Shown: positions 11,155 to 24,534, counted from the first letter of the stretch. The stretch is DNA of 64,000 nucleotides from Trichosphaerium sp. ATCC 40318 (GCA_038496445.1 JALMLS010000343.1:124001-188000); one strand, 5' to 3'. The notes: generated by a model not told the origin, from the sequence alone. Translations and numbers: made by a program.

Positions 11155-12738
11155 ATGCTCGTCACAATGGCACAACAACATAAAAAACCATATGCTGCTC
11201 CTGGGTCTTACGATGCTATGTGTAAGTATTTCACAGCTGGCTCGTGTAAATATGGCTCTTCTTGCCGGTTCAAACACCCTACGACCTCAATATGCAAATA
11301 TTTTGCATCTGGTTCATGCAAATATGGAGATAGCTGTCGATTCAAGCATTCTGGAACCTCAAAACCGAAAAAAACAACAAAATTTATCGTAAAACAGACG
11401 CAACAACCTCAAAAAGTTAAAGCGGGCAATATTACAAAAAAATTACGACCGGGAAGGAAGAATCAGTTCGCTAACGCAAAAGGTATTGCAATCATCTCTT
11501 TTTGAAATCCATGAGGCAAACAAAGGAAACAGACGAACGTAGAAGAGGTTTTAAGGCCCAGAAGCTCATTACCCTTTGGAAAACCCTTGTTATTTCTTCT
11601 AACGTTCTGATACAACTTATCTTTCATCAAAATTACAACATCTAACGAATCAAGTGATTTCAGCAAAAGCAACGATTATTCCACCTGCACAACCAAAAAA
11701 ACGCAAGCTAAACGGTGATTCAAACACCAAGAACAAAAAACAAAAAGTCGGACCTACAAAATCGCGTAAATCGATATTTGAACGACTTCAAACCAACACA
11801 ACAACTACACCCACTCCCAAACCCTTCCCCAAAAAACCAACAAAACAAAAAACAACTACTCGTCCTAAAAAACCAGTACTCAAAGCAAAATTGGCTCGAC
11901 AACCGACACGGAGTTCGTCTAATAAACCAAAACGACGCGTGGACGTTTCGCAGTTAAGAGTCCAAATCAATCGAACAAACAAAACGGTACATATTTTACT
12001 ACCTCGTAGTCTTTTCTTGTTTCTTATTCTCTCTTTAGAAGGATGTGGTAAAACAAGAGCGCACTATTGTCGGTTCTACCGCACGCGCCCCTCCAAAGTC
12101 GCTTGTACAAAAGAAAAAGCAGCGAGCAACAGTACACCCAAAGGTTACTAAAACACAACAAAGACCTTCGAAACCAAAGGTAAACATTTTTTAATTCGTC
12201 AGTTACTATTTTTTTTTTGCGACTGCACTGTATCTTGTGGTTAAATGAAGGTGTTACGCACCGCAACAAGAAACCTGAGGCGTGTAAAATACCTCCTACC
12301 TCTATGGGAGGTTTGAGCCGCGTTAGACCATTGTTTTACGTTAAAATCGTTTAATATACTTTTTTCGTACAAACCACTAACTTTACTCTCTAGCGAAGGC
12401 TAAAGGTTGATACTGTTCTCAAGACAATACCTCGTCCTGCGTGGGCTAAACCAAAGATAAACCTATCGCGCGAAAGGCGACTACAAAAAGTTCAGGCTCT
12501 ACGACAAACAGAATCAATCAAAATAGAAGTCAAGAAAGAACCTATCGAAACAAGGCCTGTGCAGGTGGAAAATCCAACGCTAAAGACGCCCAAAGAGGAG
12601 CCAAAGACGGAGGAAGCAGTTCAGACGCCTATAGACATTCATAAACCTACAACAAGTGTTGGAGAATACACAGATATTTTAGATCTGGGAGAAGACAATC
12701 TTGACGGCGATGATGATGACTTCGATTTTGGGGAGTAG
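11155..12738 (+). CDS. CCCH zinc-finger protein with basic disordered body and acidic tail
   Basis: Two tandem CCCH fingers near the N-terminus: CKYFTAGSCKYGSSCRFKH and CKYFASGSCKYGDSCRFKH, both C-x7-C-x5-C-x3-H, the RNA-binding spacing. ATG at 11155 or 11167 (MAQQHKKPY). The rest is Lys/Pro/Thr-rich low complexity spread over three more exons (ATIIPPAQPKKRKLNGD; KDVVKQERTIVGSTARAP; RRLKVDTVLKTIPRPAWAKP), with KKRK-type stretches that could serve as nuclear signals. The end is acidic (DLGEDNLDGDDDDFDFGE, stop 12736-12738). Introns: about 11482-11661, about 11985-12038 and about 12180-12394. The last is longer than usual and could hide a small exon. Likely an RNA-binding nuclear protein; no ortholog recognised. 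Confidence 0.8.
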
Positions 12739-12844
12739 CTCCTTGCTTTGAGGCAGTGTATAATAAAAAATGTAGAATAGAACTCATGAGTATTATTTTT
12801 TTTGACTTTTTTTCTTCGGCCGAAATTGTATTGTACTAAGTGAT

Positions 12845-14076
<1,232 letters not shown>

Positions 14077-14270
14077 GAACTAACTTTTTCGGGTAAGGAC
14101 CTGGTCTTCACTTTTGTTGAGAATACCCAAACGTTACATTTTCGCGTTGGTAAATGATTTAAATAAATAAAACTCAATTTGTGACGAGTGACATCCGGAG
14201 TTTGTGTATGTTTTTCTGAGTCACAGAATTCTGACCAATTCTTGTGCACGGAGTGAGTATCATCGACTAC

Positions 14271-16823
14271 ATGCGCCACGTATTAGCGCTACTAGTGGTC
14301 TTTGTGTTACTTGACGTATCAGGCGCGTTTATGGCGTCTGAGTATGTTAACAAAAAAGAACTGCTCGATGGTGCGTATACAATACACTGGAACGTAGACG
14401 AGCGTATTGGTGTAATATACATGGCTTTGGACGTAAAAACTACCGGTTGGGTTGCTTTTGGTATTGGCGAACCTACCTCTGGAAGGTACAGCTCTTTCTT
14501 TAATTGTTTTGTACACAATTCTGAAGTGTACGCTCTAAAGAGCTAACTTTACTTTGTAATAGCATGGGTGGCTCCGACATGGTATGGGGCTATGTCAACG
14601 GTACGTCAGTTGTGCTTGTTATTTGAAAAGCTTAAATCGCCGTATTTATACTTATTTCTTATTTAGACACTACTGGAAACACAACAGTAACTGATAGCTA
14701 TTGTACAAAGGTGAAACTCCTAAACTTTTTTTTTTTCTTTTTTCGGAGCGCTTGAACTGATTCTGTTTGTGCATAGACTGGTGCTATTCCAATTCCTGAT
14801 GACATGTCTTGTAACGACTGGGCAGTCTTAAGTGGTAATCAGGTGAATGGGAGAACGATTATAGAGCTACAACGCCTACTTGACACTGGGCATAGCCAAG
14901 TACTTTTTTTTTTTGGATTTCATTGTATTTTTGTTTTGTTCTTTCCGAAAAGAGTATTCTTGTTGATTTCTCTCTAGGATAGACCTATAATGCGAGGATC
15001 TAATAGAGTAGTTATTGCTTGGGGAGACGGAGGGGATGACATATTTGGATATCACGGCACAAATAGGTGTAAGCTATAAATAAGTCGTTTTTGCTACATG
15101 GTTTATGCCCGAAAAAAATAGTCTTGACGTGTTCGCTCAATTAATTTCTTAATCTCTTTTGTAGTTGCTACTTCCATAGTTTTTTATGGAGAAGATGAAT
15201 ATTATGAGGCAACGCATCATAATTCATCAATATTTATTGGAGTTATGCCAGGTTAGATGCCATATTTCTTGATCAACAAAATCACTGTACTTACCTTTTT
15301 TTTTATTTTTAGATTTCCAACTTCCAAATCAAGTAACCACCTATGCTTGTACAGCTATTGAGATATCTGATAGTAAACCAATGCATATTATTGCGGTACA
15401 GCATTTATTTGTTTCACACGTCAATAGTTCTGCTGATTTTTTTTAATCAAAAGTACGAGCCTATCATTGACAATACAGAATTTATTCATCATATGCTTGT
15501 ACATGACTGTACAAACTCTCCTATATATGAAAACCTAGAAGGGAATATAACCACAGCATGTGCCGGTATGCCACAAGTACGTTGTCACTGTCATTCCAGA
15601 AACGCAGTAAAAGCTAATGCAAAGATTACTGTAGTTTCAAGGGTGTAAGATACTTTGGGGTTGGGCAGTAGGAAGTACTGGATTTGCTCTACCTCCTGAT
15701 ATTGGTATGCCATTAGGTAAAGATGGTGCTACGCGTATCGTTATAGAGATACACTACAACAACCCACAAAAAAAGGCAAACGAATCGGATAGGTATAGGC
15801 ATAAAATTTGCCTTTGGTTTTTCATTCGACATGGCTTACTTCTCAACCAGTTCTGGCGTAAAGATTTTCGCGACAGAACAGCTTAGACCTATAGTAGGCG
15901 GTATGATGAGTCTTGGAGACCCTCTAGTAAAAGGTGTCGATATACCAGCCCAGTCTACTGACGTACGCTATATTTGCTTATGGTTGACCGTTGGTTTATT
16001 ATTTCATAGGTCGAGCGATGGTATTCGTGTCCTAGTGAGTGCACAGAAGGGAAAGAGTGGACAGAGCAAACTATCACTGTATTTAGCTCATTTCTGCATA
16101 TGCATGAGTTTGGTAATTGTTTTATTACATCTAGTACGCCTAGCATACCCATTAACCCATACTTAGGTACTCAAATATGGACACAAATCACTCGCCCTAA
16201 TGGAACTACTTTTGAAGGCAACAGAATTGACTACTGGGATTTTGGTGTGTTTTCTTGGTGTTTTTTTTATTCTTTCTTTTTTCTGTTTTTTGCGGGCGTT
16301 GTTTTTGACTGTTGTTAGCTTTTCAACAAACTACAAGTGTAAATTATGAGATACATAAAGGAGATAGAATAAACGTGCATTGTTTGTACAACACGGCAGG
16401 TAGAACACAAGAAGTGAAGATGGGCATTGGATCAGAGCAAGAGATGTGTCAAGTATATGCATTGTACTATCCAGTAATACCTACCGTCCGCTTGTGCGGT
16501 GGAGGCGGATCAGGTGGAGTACTATGTGGTAGACTGTTGAACGTACCAAATAGATTCCCACTCAGTACGACACATTTGCTATTTTTCTGTTTGCACTTAA
16601 CTCTTTTTTCTAACTTTGTTATTGTAGTACCTGATCCAGAGTCGTTTCGTATTAAGAAATTTGAGCAGCCACCTGATGTTTGCAATGTACCTTCAAGCAA
16701 TACTAGGTAAGTTGTTGTTGAGAGATGTATTAATGAAGTTAACTTATACTTTTTCGCAATAGGAGGGTTGCTTTTATGTTTCATTTAATCTGTTTGACAA
16801 TCATTATCATGTTGGTTGTTTAA
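14271..16823 (+). CDS. DOMON plus copper type II monooxygenase (dopamine beta-monooxygenase/MOXD1-like)
   Basis: Secreted or membrane-tethered ascorbate-dependent copper monooxygenase. The start at 14271 gives a signal peptide (MRHVLALLVVFVLLDVSG). A DOMON domain follows (TTGWVAFGIGEPTSG, GSDMVWGYVN), then the two copper domains. CuA site: NTEFIHHMLVHDC. CuB pair: FLHMHEFGNCF. The Met ligand lies in QEMCQVYALYYP. Between them, GWAVGSTGFALPPDIGMPLG and RIVIEIHYNNPQ. The last exon, joined over GTAAGT...AATAG, ends in a hydrophobic stretch MFHLICLTIIIMLVV (stop 16821-16823), suggesting a GPI or tail anchor. At least twelve introns, several with GTACG or GTAAG donors. All metal ligands I can look for are present. 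Confidence 0.9.
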
Positions 16824-17015
16824 CAATAGACAAAAAACTGTAAAATAACACGTGTATTGTATCGGAAATAAAGCAGACAATTTCCGTAAAATGAAACATT
16901 ACAGGACTGGTCTACATTTCGCTTGTGGTGCAACATGCCATGTAGTCATAGTTTTCTTAGCCACGCTTAGCGTGTTGGGCTAGCTTAATATTTTGTACAA
17001 ACGCTGAATGAAGGC

Positions 17016-17693
17016 TTAAAGGCTGTTTGTATTTCGTTCCCACACTGCTTTTACACCTTCAACTGTCACTTGTTTGCAACCACTTACATCTATCGTATGC
17101 ACAGTTCCAAGAGAAGCAATACCACTGTCTGTGATATTCGGGCAGTAACTCAAATCAATTTGATGAACACCAGCAAGATAACCAAGTCCAACATCAGTGA
17201 TATCTGTACATTCACTCAAGTCAATACTATGCACTCCGGCAAGAGCTTTCAATCCCTTATCTGTAACACGTGTACCTTCTAAATCAATAACTTGCACTCC
17301 AGATAATAGAGATATACCAGCGTCTGTAATCAAAGTACAACCATTCAAATAGATTTGTTTGGCTTTCCGTAGTTGATACAAATGTTTATCAGTAAGAACA
17401 TCACGTAAATCATGGCAATCAATAGCTGTATGTCTTAGCATACCACTGTAGTGTTTTATAATGTATAAGTCTTCGATATCCTTTGGGAAAGCTCTCTCGT
17501 ATCCTACACGATGGTGGACGACCTTAGAGAGGCGAAGGCATGTTTGTGCAACTGCGTATCTTGAGCGTCTCAAAAAGCTAACAATCAACGATAACACGTC
17601 AACAGGCAATCTAAGAAGACAACGTGGTTTCTTCCTCTTTTTGTTTCTTACCCTAAGGCAAGTTACACGTTTAGTTTTCTTCGTAGAACCCAA
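17016..17693 (-). CDS. F-box/LRR protein (AMN1-like)
   Basis: Probable SCF ubiquitin-ligase substrate adaptor. F-box near the N-terminus: LLRLPVDVLSLIVSFLRRS...AVAQTCLRLSKVV. After about 60 residues come six Cys-containing-type LRRs, for example ITDAGISLLSGVQVIDLEGT, VTDKGLKALAGVHSIDLSEC and ITDVGLGYLAGVHQIDLSYC. The frame is open from 17693, but the first codon there is TTG and no ATG precedes the F-box in frame. The true start is therefore in an upstream exon; ATGTCCAAAAGG near 17733 is a candidate, though its splice phase does not fit simply. A damaged paralogue lies at 24,535-25,142. Confidence 0.8.
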   Translation of the reverse strand: MGSTKKTKRVTCLRVRNKKRKKPRCLLRLPVDVLSLIVSFLRRSRYAVAQTCLRLSKVVHHRVGYERAFPKDIEDLYIIKHYSGMLRHTAIDCHDLRDVLTDKHLYQLRKAKQIYLNGCTLITDAGISLLSGVQVIDLEGTRVTDKGLKALAGVHSIDLSECTDITDVGLGYLAGVHQIDLSYCPNITDSGIASLGTVHTIDVSGCKQVTVEGVKAVWERNTNSL

Positions 17694-17927
17694 AAAGCGT
17701 TCTCAATAGTACCTTTGGAGCCTTTTGGACATAGTTCTCTTTTCAGTTATGATTTGGCAATGCCGTTTTAATTATGTTTATTTCACACGTGCTGTGGCTT
17801 GCCCAGGAATGATTCTAACGATGTGAAGGCTTATCGTCGATTAAGAGTGGCTTTGATGTCAGAAAAATGTAGTTAAAGTGGCTTAATCCTATGTACAATT
17901 AAGCAACAAAGTTGCGTAAATCACAGA

Positions 17928-19531
17928 ATGGAAGACCAACAGGAAACGAAAAAACCAGTTTGGATTCCATTGGAGTCTAATCCTGCTGTTTTAAACAAGG
18001 TAAAATAGTGATTAAGCTTAGAATACTAATAAATTATAGTTTGTTGCTAATCTCGGCGTAAGCAAAGCATGGTACGCATTTTAAAATAAGTTCGAGTAAC
18101 GGACAACATTTTAAACGAATACAGGGGCTTCCACGACGTGTACGGCTTAGATCCAGACGTCCTGCAGTTTACACCAGCTCCATGTCGCGCTGTTATCCTA
18201 TTATTCCCTACTAGCAAAGTAAACAGGCCCTAATCTATGCTGTGATGATAATAAACTCACTACTAATAGCTCAAAGAGTACAAAAAGAACAAGCTGAGAA
18301 GATAAAAAAAGAAGGCCAGACAGTCAGTAAAAACCTTTATTTCATGCGTCAACACGTTGGAATGGCGTGTGGAAGCATAGCAGGTACTCTTCAAAGCAAT
18401 ACAAAATGTCACTAGGAACAAAAACTCCAACTCGATAACAACGTTATTCTAACACGCGAGCAACAAGCATACCAAAGCCTACCTCACAGAACAACAACAC
18501 AGCCTTTTTTTTTGACGTTTTCCGATTTTAATTGTTCTTTTTTTTTTAGTGATCCACTGCATCCTGAATAACACCAACAGTATCGATCTTGGTACGTCCA
18601 CATTTATGTTTATGTATATATTACTTACTTACATTATTTGTAAAGAAAATGATGGAGGTATGAAGAAGTTCTTGGATAGAACACTAGCAAAAACACCATC
18701 TGAGCGTGGTCACATGTTAGGTAACACAATTTTCTCCTTACTGATTTTGAAATCAAATGCATCGTACTATCGTACTCACTGATAGCAAAGGTACTGATCC
18801 TGATATAACAAAGGGTCATGGATCTGCTGCTAACGAAGGTTCTACAAACGTACGAACTATTAATACCATAATTCTGTGACTCATTCTTTCGTGCTGCAGT
18901 TGTTTTTTTTTTTGAAACAATCTGTCCAGTCTTGCCATGTTTTTACTAAATTGTTACACATAGCCAACCGACTTTTTAAAAACGGATCTACACTTCATTG
19001 GCTTTGTAAATGTAGATGGACATCTGTATGAGATGGATGGAACGAAGGTATAGCTACAGACCCCTCAAAACATTTTTAGAAAAACAAGCAATAAACTAAA
19101 AAAATACGTTAAGGAATTTCCAATAAACCACGGACCAACAACACCTGAGACTTTCCTCGTAGTACGCTTACATAACCGCAGGCATTCTATCTAACCTTTT
19201 ATGTCATAGGACGCCGCCAAGACGATAAAATCTGAGTTTGTTGCAAGGGTAAGCCCTGCTGAACTCATGTTCTCCGTTATAGCTCTTGCACCAAATCAAG
19301 CAGAAGATGTAGGGTGCGTTGTTTAAAATATGTGTATTTATTACTGTAAGATGACTTATAGCGTATAGGAGCGCACCTGCAGCAGCGCCTGTAACTCAAG
19401 AAAGTGATGTCACCGAAGAAAAGGTAAACTCTCTAGTATCTATGGGATTCGCCAAGGAAGTTGCAGTTGAGGCGCTTACAGCTACTGCTGGTAAGCTAGA
19501 CATGGCTATTAACTTGTGTCTTGGAAAATAA
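17928..19531 (+). CDS. UCHL3: UCH-L3-type ubiquitin C-terminal hydrolase with C-terminal UBA domain
   Basis: Cysteine protease that cleaves small adducts from the ubiquitin C-terminus. Start 17928: MEDQQETKKPVWIPLESNPA (the WxPLEANP block). Next FHDVYGLDPDVLQFTPAPCR and AVILLFPTS. The catalytic Cys is in MRQHVGMACGSIAG, followed by MKKFLDRTLAKTPSERG. The catalytic His is in DLHFIGFVNVDGHLYEMDG (the Asp is the D of EMDG), then EFPINHGPTTPETF. Usual UCH-L3 proteins stop near 230 residues. This one continues after a spacer (SAPAAAPVTQESDVTEEK) into VNSLVSMGFAKEVAVEALTA...LDMAINLCLGK, a classic UBA domain with the MGF motif. About nine exons. The active site looks intact. Confidence 0.88.
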
Positions 19532-19936
19532 ATTGCTGTTGCATACAACCACCATTTTCACGTTGTTCTTGCGGTTGTTAATATGACTTTCTTGCCTGCT
19601 TGCGTTAATGACATTCCATAACACTCCGTAGAAAACCCAAACCATGTGATTGGATCTGACAAAAGACACATCACGTGATTTTACAAAATAGTTTACTCCT
19701 ACACGTGATTATTGAGTACGCTCTTGCCGTTAAAAACAAATTCGGAACAGTTTAGAAGCTGCCTGAGGTGTCTTTCGAAATTTCTGTATCCATTTTGGTT
19801 GGTTTTAGATACTTTGGTGCATGGCATTTCTTGTTCTTTTTATTGGAACCCAAACTGATCTATTTTTTAATTTTGTTAACTTTCTATCTCCACTTTAAGT
19901 TGTTTGACTTTTCAGTTTTGCTAGCATACAACAAGC
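19532..19936. promoter_or_regulatory. Intergenic region upstream of trypsin gene
   Basis: About 400 bases holding two CACGTG palindromes (near 19,671 as ATCACGTGATT and near 19,702 as ACACGTGATT), then a T-rich stretch before the ATG at 19,937. The long open frame through it lacks an ATG context and is probably chance. Regulatory role is inference. Confidence 0.3.
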
Positions 19937-21312
19937 ATGACAAGAGTTCTTCTAGCAGTGGCTGCCCTCTTAGTAGTGGCTATCGCCATGGAAATCCCTT
20001 ACGAAATCCGCCACGAAAAGTTTAACTACGAGGATGTTAACCCATTCTTGTACAAGAACCACACGTACGTCCTTTGGTTAAAACATGATATTGCTATCTT
20101 TTTTTTCATTTTATTTCGCTCCACGTGCCCACTAACCGTTTTTTCAGTATTGGTATCGTTGGTGGTGAGTCTGTCGAGGCTCCAAACACCTTTGGATGGA
20201 CAGTAGCTCTACTTGGAAGCGGTTCTGGTTCACAATTCTGTGGTGGTTCTATCATCAACTCAAAATGGATTCTAACTGCTGCTCACTGTGTAAGCAATGG
20301 AGGACGTTACAGAATCAAAGCAGGTATGCTCGCTAGCGAAATTTAAAGTTGACCCAACAATTTTCGTTTTCTTTTTCTCTTTGGTCTTTTCTTGGTAGCA
20401 AGGGTAGTGTACACCTTGGTAGCAAGGGCAGCATTACTATTCATCACGTGAAAACAGACAATAACTAATTTGGTAGGTTCCCTTGATAAGCGCGCAAGCA
20501 ACGGAGGTGGTAAAGTGTACGTTCTACAAGTTCCCGTTTTTACGTGTTTTTGTTAAAACGAATTTTCACTATGTTGTACAGCCACGTGTACTGACTCACT
20601 ATTTAGATACGACACTGGTGCCGCTATCAGATACCCTGGCTACAACCCTTCCACCCTTGCTGGAGATTTCGCTGTAATTCCAATCGTTGGAGAAATCGAA
20701 ATGGATACTGTAACGTACGCCACGTGCATGCTTTTTTTTTTTGGTTTGTTTTGGTTATTTTACTAATCCAGTTTAGTTTCCCAATTCAATTGGCTACACC
20801 TGCTGATGATAAATGGGATGAATCTAATACTGATGCATTCACTACAGGTTGGGGTGCCATGAGCGAAGGTGGTGCTGCCACCAACTTTTTACGTTGGGTA
20901 GATGTCCCTCTTACAACGTACGATGATCTCTTTTTGTTTCTTTAGTTTTGACCCTTCTCACCACGTGTTTAGCAACGTTGAGTGCGGTAGATACTACTCT
21001 CAATACAACATTGACCAAACCATGATCTGTGCCGGTATCATCGGCCCATGCAACGGTCAAAACCAACCAAAATGCAAAGACGCTTGCCAAGGAGACTCTG
21101 GTGGTCCAATGGCAATCAACCCTGAAGGAACTTGGATCCAAGTCGGTGTTGTCTCATGGTACGCAAGTTTCTAATCTTCAAAGAGAGCCCGTTTTTACTA
21201 TTATTTCTGACTGTTTAAAAGGGGTATCGGATGTGCTCGCCCAGATAACTTTGGCGTATACGGACGTGTCTCTTACGCCAACAAATGGATCTCTGATACC
21301 ATTGGTGCTTAA
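19937..21312 (+). CDS. Secreted trypsin-like serine protease (S1)
   Basis: Start 19937 with signal peptide [17 protein letters not shown] and a short propeptide. Activation site [15 protein letters not shown]. Catalytic His in [11 protein letters not shown]. The Asp lies in [12 protein letters not shown] (DFAV where DIAL is usual). Ser in [17 protein letters not shown]. Asp six residues before the catalytic Ser (D-A-C-Q-G-D-S) predicts trypsin-type cleavage after Lys or Arg, and [19 protein letters not shown] supplies the pocket glycines. It ends [12 protein letters not shown] (stop 21310-21312). Seven or so introns, several opening GTACG and many holding CACGTG (20,122; 20,446; 20,582; 20,719; 20,961). 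About 270 residues, normal for the family. Extracellular digestion is the simplest role. Confidence 0.92.
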
Positions 21313-21445
21313 ACACCCTTGTTCTCGATCAATAAAATCTGGTTTCAACGCCAATGTTGCTTTCGTACTTTTGATCTTGCTTGAAGAAACGCTTTGACTT
21401 TTTTTGTAAATTTGTTATTTTTGTAGTTGTACAGTTGCCAATGTG

Positions 21446-24082
21446 ATGAATTTATATGCGGGAGGCTGTATTGGCAAGAGCACAGCGCTTGCAAGGTACA
21501 AATACGGTTGTGTTACATTAAAACGTGTGTATTGCGTTAAGAAACGCTGACACGCACGAAACACATGTTTTGCGGTTGTCAGGACGCGGTTGCTGTAATT
21601 TCAGGCCTTCGCTCATAGAAATACCTTTAGAAGCTCGCGATTCGAGTATAACACGTACAATACGCCAAATTACCAATATACCGGATACTATAGACCACAG
21701 AAAACGTGTAGACTCATGGGGCCGCAAACTAAACCTAAAACAGCCTCGCCAATGGTATACGGTAGAAACAGCTGAAGTGGTACAATTGGGTGGAGCGTCA
21801 ACGCTAAAGCAGTGCGTTAAATGACGTAATTTCGTTTGCAACTTTTCCTTATTTTGCAATTCGTTTGTTTGGACGAAAAGGTCTAATAGCTCACCAAGGT
21901 ATGGTTCCCTCTATGCTACAATCATCGACGCATATCCAGAGATGATCTGGGATGCAACAAAATTCACGTGCGGACAATAAAACAAGACAAAGTGCTTCTC
22001 ACGTGATATTTTGTTTATTAGGCGTGTTCCAAAACAACACTGGGCTGATGTTTCACATCAACGTATTAGATTTGATACTATAGCACGAAAGATAAATGTA
22101 AAGATACTAGAGGATTGGTATACTATATATGCCGAAGATATTTTATGGTATGGTGGTGCTGGCGTCCTGAACAAGTACGTTTTGATTTTTGTACAAAGAA
22201 AGAATCAATACTCAATTTCTGTTTAAGATACGATTACTCTGTTGTGGATGCTCTCTCTGCTATTTATCCTGAACATACATGGCACCCAGAACAATTTTTA
22301 CGTGCTCAAGGAGAAGCTACACTGTTGTATCAACGTAAATTGATGGATGATGTTGGTGCCCGGCTCGGCGTAAAAAAACGCGAGGATTGGTATGCCTTGA
22401 CTTCATCTGATGCTTACAGGGTCGGTGGTAAACCTGTCCTAAACAAGTATGCCAATATATCTTACATCTATTACATATACTTAATATAATGCTAGGTATA
22501 ATCGATCATTACGACTTGCATTAGATGCAGTGTACTCTGAATATGTTTGGGAGAAAAAACTGTTTAGGTAAGTTTAATTGTAAAAAAAGCAGTTCTCACC
22601 TTGACGCAGGCAGAAGCTTCCAGAGGCATTTATCAAAGGACAACAACATTTATTCGATACTATAGCTAGTAGATTGAATATAAAAACGCTTGATGATTGG
22701 TATCTAGCATCACCAGAAGAGATAATGCCGTTAAGTAGCATCCTATCCGGGTAATAATTTTTTTTAACGCCTCTTTGTTCCTAAGCATGCATCTTTTTAG
22801 CCGTTATAATGGATCATTATCACGTGCTCTTGGTATGGTATATCCACATGTTGATTGGGACATATGGCGCTTTAAGTACGCATGAAGAGAAGAATTCTGT
22901 GATGAGTATTTAATTAACATTTGGGGTTTTTCACTAGGACTGTTCCCTTGGGCTATTGGAATGATATCTCAAATCAAAGAGAATATTTTGATTGTATCAG
23001 CCGCGAATTAAATGTAAAGGATATGGAAGGTTGGTATAAAGTAACACAAGGGGCTATCCACGCTCATTCAGGTGGAGGGTTAATGAACAGGTTCAATAGT
23101 CTTTTAATCTAAGATTTAAGCTTCTCATTGCTGATCGCTTTGTTGTAGATATGCAAACTCTATTTCAGCAGCTTTGGCAGCAGTTTATGATGATTGGGAT
23201 TGGGACCTTGAAAAATTCATGCACGTGATTTTCACGTGTATATGTGTTAGTTCGTACCGAGATAATAGAGATTCTAGGACTCTACCACATAACTATTGGA
23301 TGGACGGTGCAAGACAGAGACAACGCGTTGAAGAGGTTGGAGAAGAGTGGCGTGTTATGGTCCATGATGATTGGAATAAAATAAAAACTTCTCAAGTAAA
23401 AGAATCGATGCGCACGATAATCGACAGGTGAGTTAACTTTAAACAAAATCAAATTGTAAAAACTATTTATTGATCAAGTTTTTACTGTGTGTTGATTGCT
23501 TAATGTTAAATCTAGATATGCTGGATCGCTCACGAGATCATTACAGGCGCTGTACCCTCAATTTGCTTACCGTTGGAAATCAAAGTGGAAGTACGTATAC
23601 CCAAGACAATAGAAAATAAAAAAACCTTGGAAAGGTTTTGATGCTAAAACGACTTAACACTCTGTTTTAAGACAACCGAGTCGTCATTGGCAAAATCCTG
23701 ATAATGTGTTCGAATTTGTACGGTATGTGGAGCAAAAACTTAATATCACAGATGAGCGTATGTGGTAAGTAATAAATTTGACAGTTGGTTTTTTTTTTTA
23801 TAGTTTCTGACTGACCTTGTCTTAAAGGCTACGTGTGTCAACGGGTGATATTAACAGATTGGGTGGTGGAGGGGCATTACCATATTTCCGTGGTGCCTTG
23901 ACTATGCTCTATGATCCCCGTTGGATTAATCAATGGGCATCAAGGTCATTCGGCGCTGGTACCAAATCTAGACAAAGGTACAAAAAAATGCACTTTAAAG
24001 TTGCTCATATTTTTCAACTGACAAACTACAAAGGTGCCTACGAGAACACATTGTGAATATATTCAAACCAGTAATGAACTGA
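21446..24082 (+). CDS. Seven-module WY-repeat protein of unknown function
   Basis: No function recognised. The protein consists of about seven diverged modules of some 65-70 residues. Consensus: a W-Y pair (DWYTIYAEDILWYGGAGVL), a Gly-Gly turn, N-K/R, then Y-x-x-S-L-x-x-A-L-x-x-V-Y-P, an aromatic-rich stretch (HTWHPEQF), P-x-x-Y/H-W, and a heptad-like helix (RIRFDTIARKINVK) before the next WY. WY-position residues appear in QPRQWYTVE, EDWYTIY, EDWYALT, DDWYLAS, EGWYKVT, DDWNKIK and RMWLRVS. Nearly every module is cut by a phase-2 intron at the same point, between N-K/R and Y. A second recurrent intron lies after the W..F element. Start 21446 (MNLYAGGCIGKSTALA), stop 24080-24082. The N-terminus is basic and could be an organelle signal. 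I recall similar repeats in uncharacterised proteins of several protists and fungi. Confidence 0.8.
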
Positions 24083-24534
24083 GTGATTAAAGAGCTTTGA
24101 ATAATTTGCTCCAAATTGTATTATTAGTAACAATAAAAAGTGTATTTGCCAGAAGAACATGGAGACAAGTTCAACCTTAAAACCCAAAAAGAAAAATGCT
24201 GAAAAACAAACATTGTTATCTCTTTGATATTCAATACTGTGAGATATCAATAAGGGATGGTACATGATAAATAAGAAAGATTCAGTCTTGTGAAGCTTAT
24301 AATGAAAGTGTTAGTGTTAATGGAAATCAAGAGGAGGGCGCACTGTTTTTAGGAAAAGGAATCAACAAGAATCTAGAATGAAATATTCTATTCATTTATT
24401 ATTCTCCTTCTGTTGTGTGTTGCAGCAGAAGTAGTATTTATATCCCTTTCAAGCTCAATACAGTACATAGTTGTGGTGCTCAACCTGCCATTTGTCTTGG
24501 CTTCGCATATACCGGTAGTGTTCTTACATGGCCA
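24083..24534. other. Intergenic, convergent
   Basis: About 450 AT-rich bases between the WY-repeat gene stop and the 3' end of the F-box/LRR pseudogene. The short open frames show no protein-like composition. Nothing supported. Confidence 0.35.

Noticed and set aside
11720-11982. Open frames antisense to the CCCH-protein exon (Cys/Phe-rich)
   Set aside because: They mirror the Lys/Thr/Pro-rich coding exon on the plus strand; no start or splice support.
23215-23270. A second GC-AG intron (GCACGTG) in the WY-repeat gene
   Set aside because: An in-phase GT donor after TTTTCAC joins equally well to the next module.
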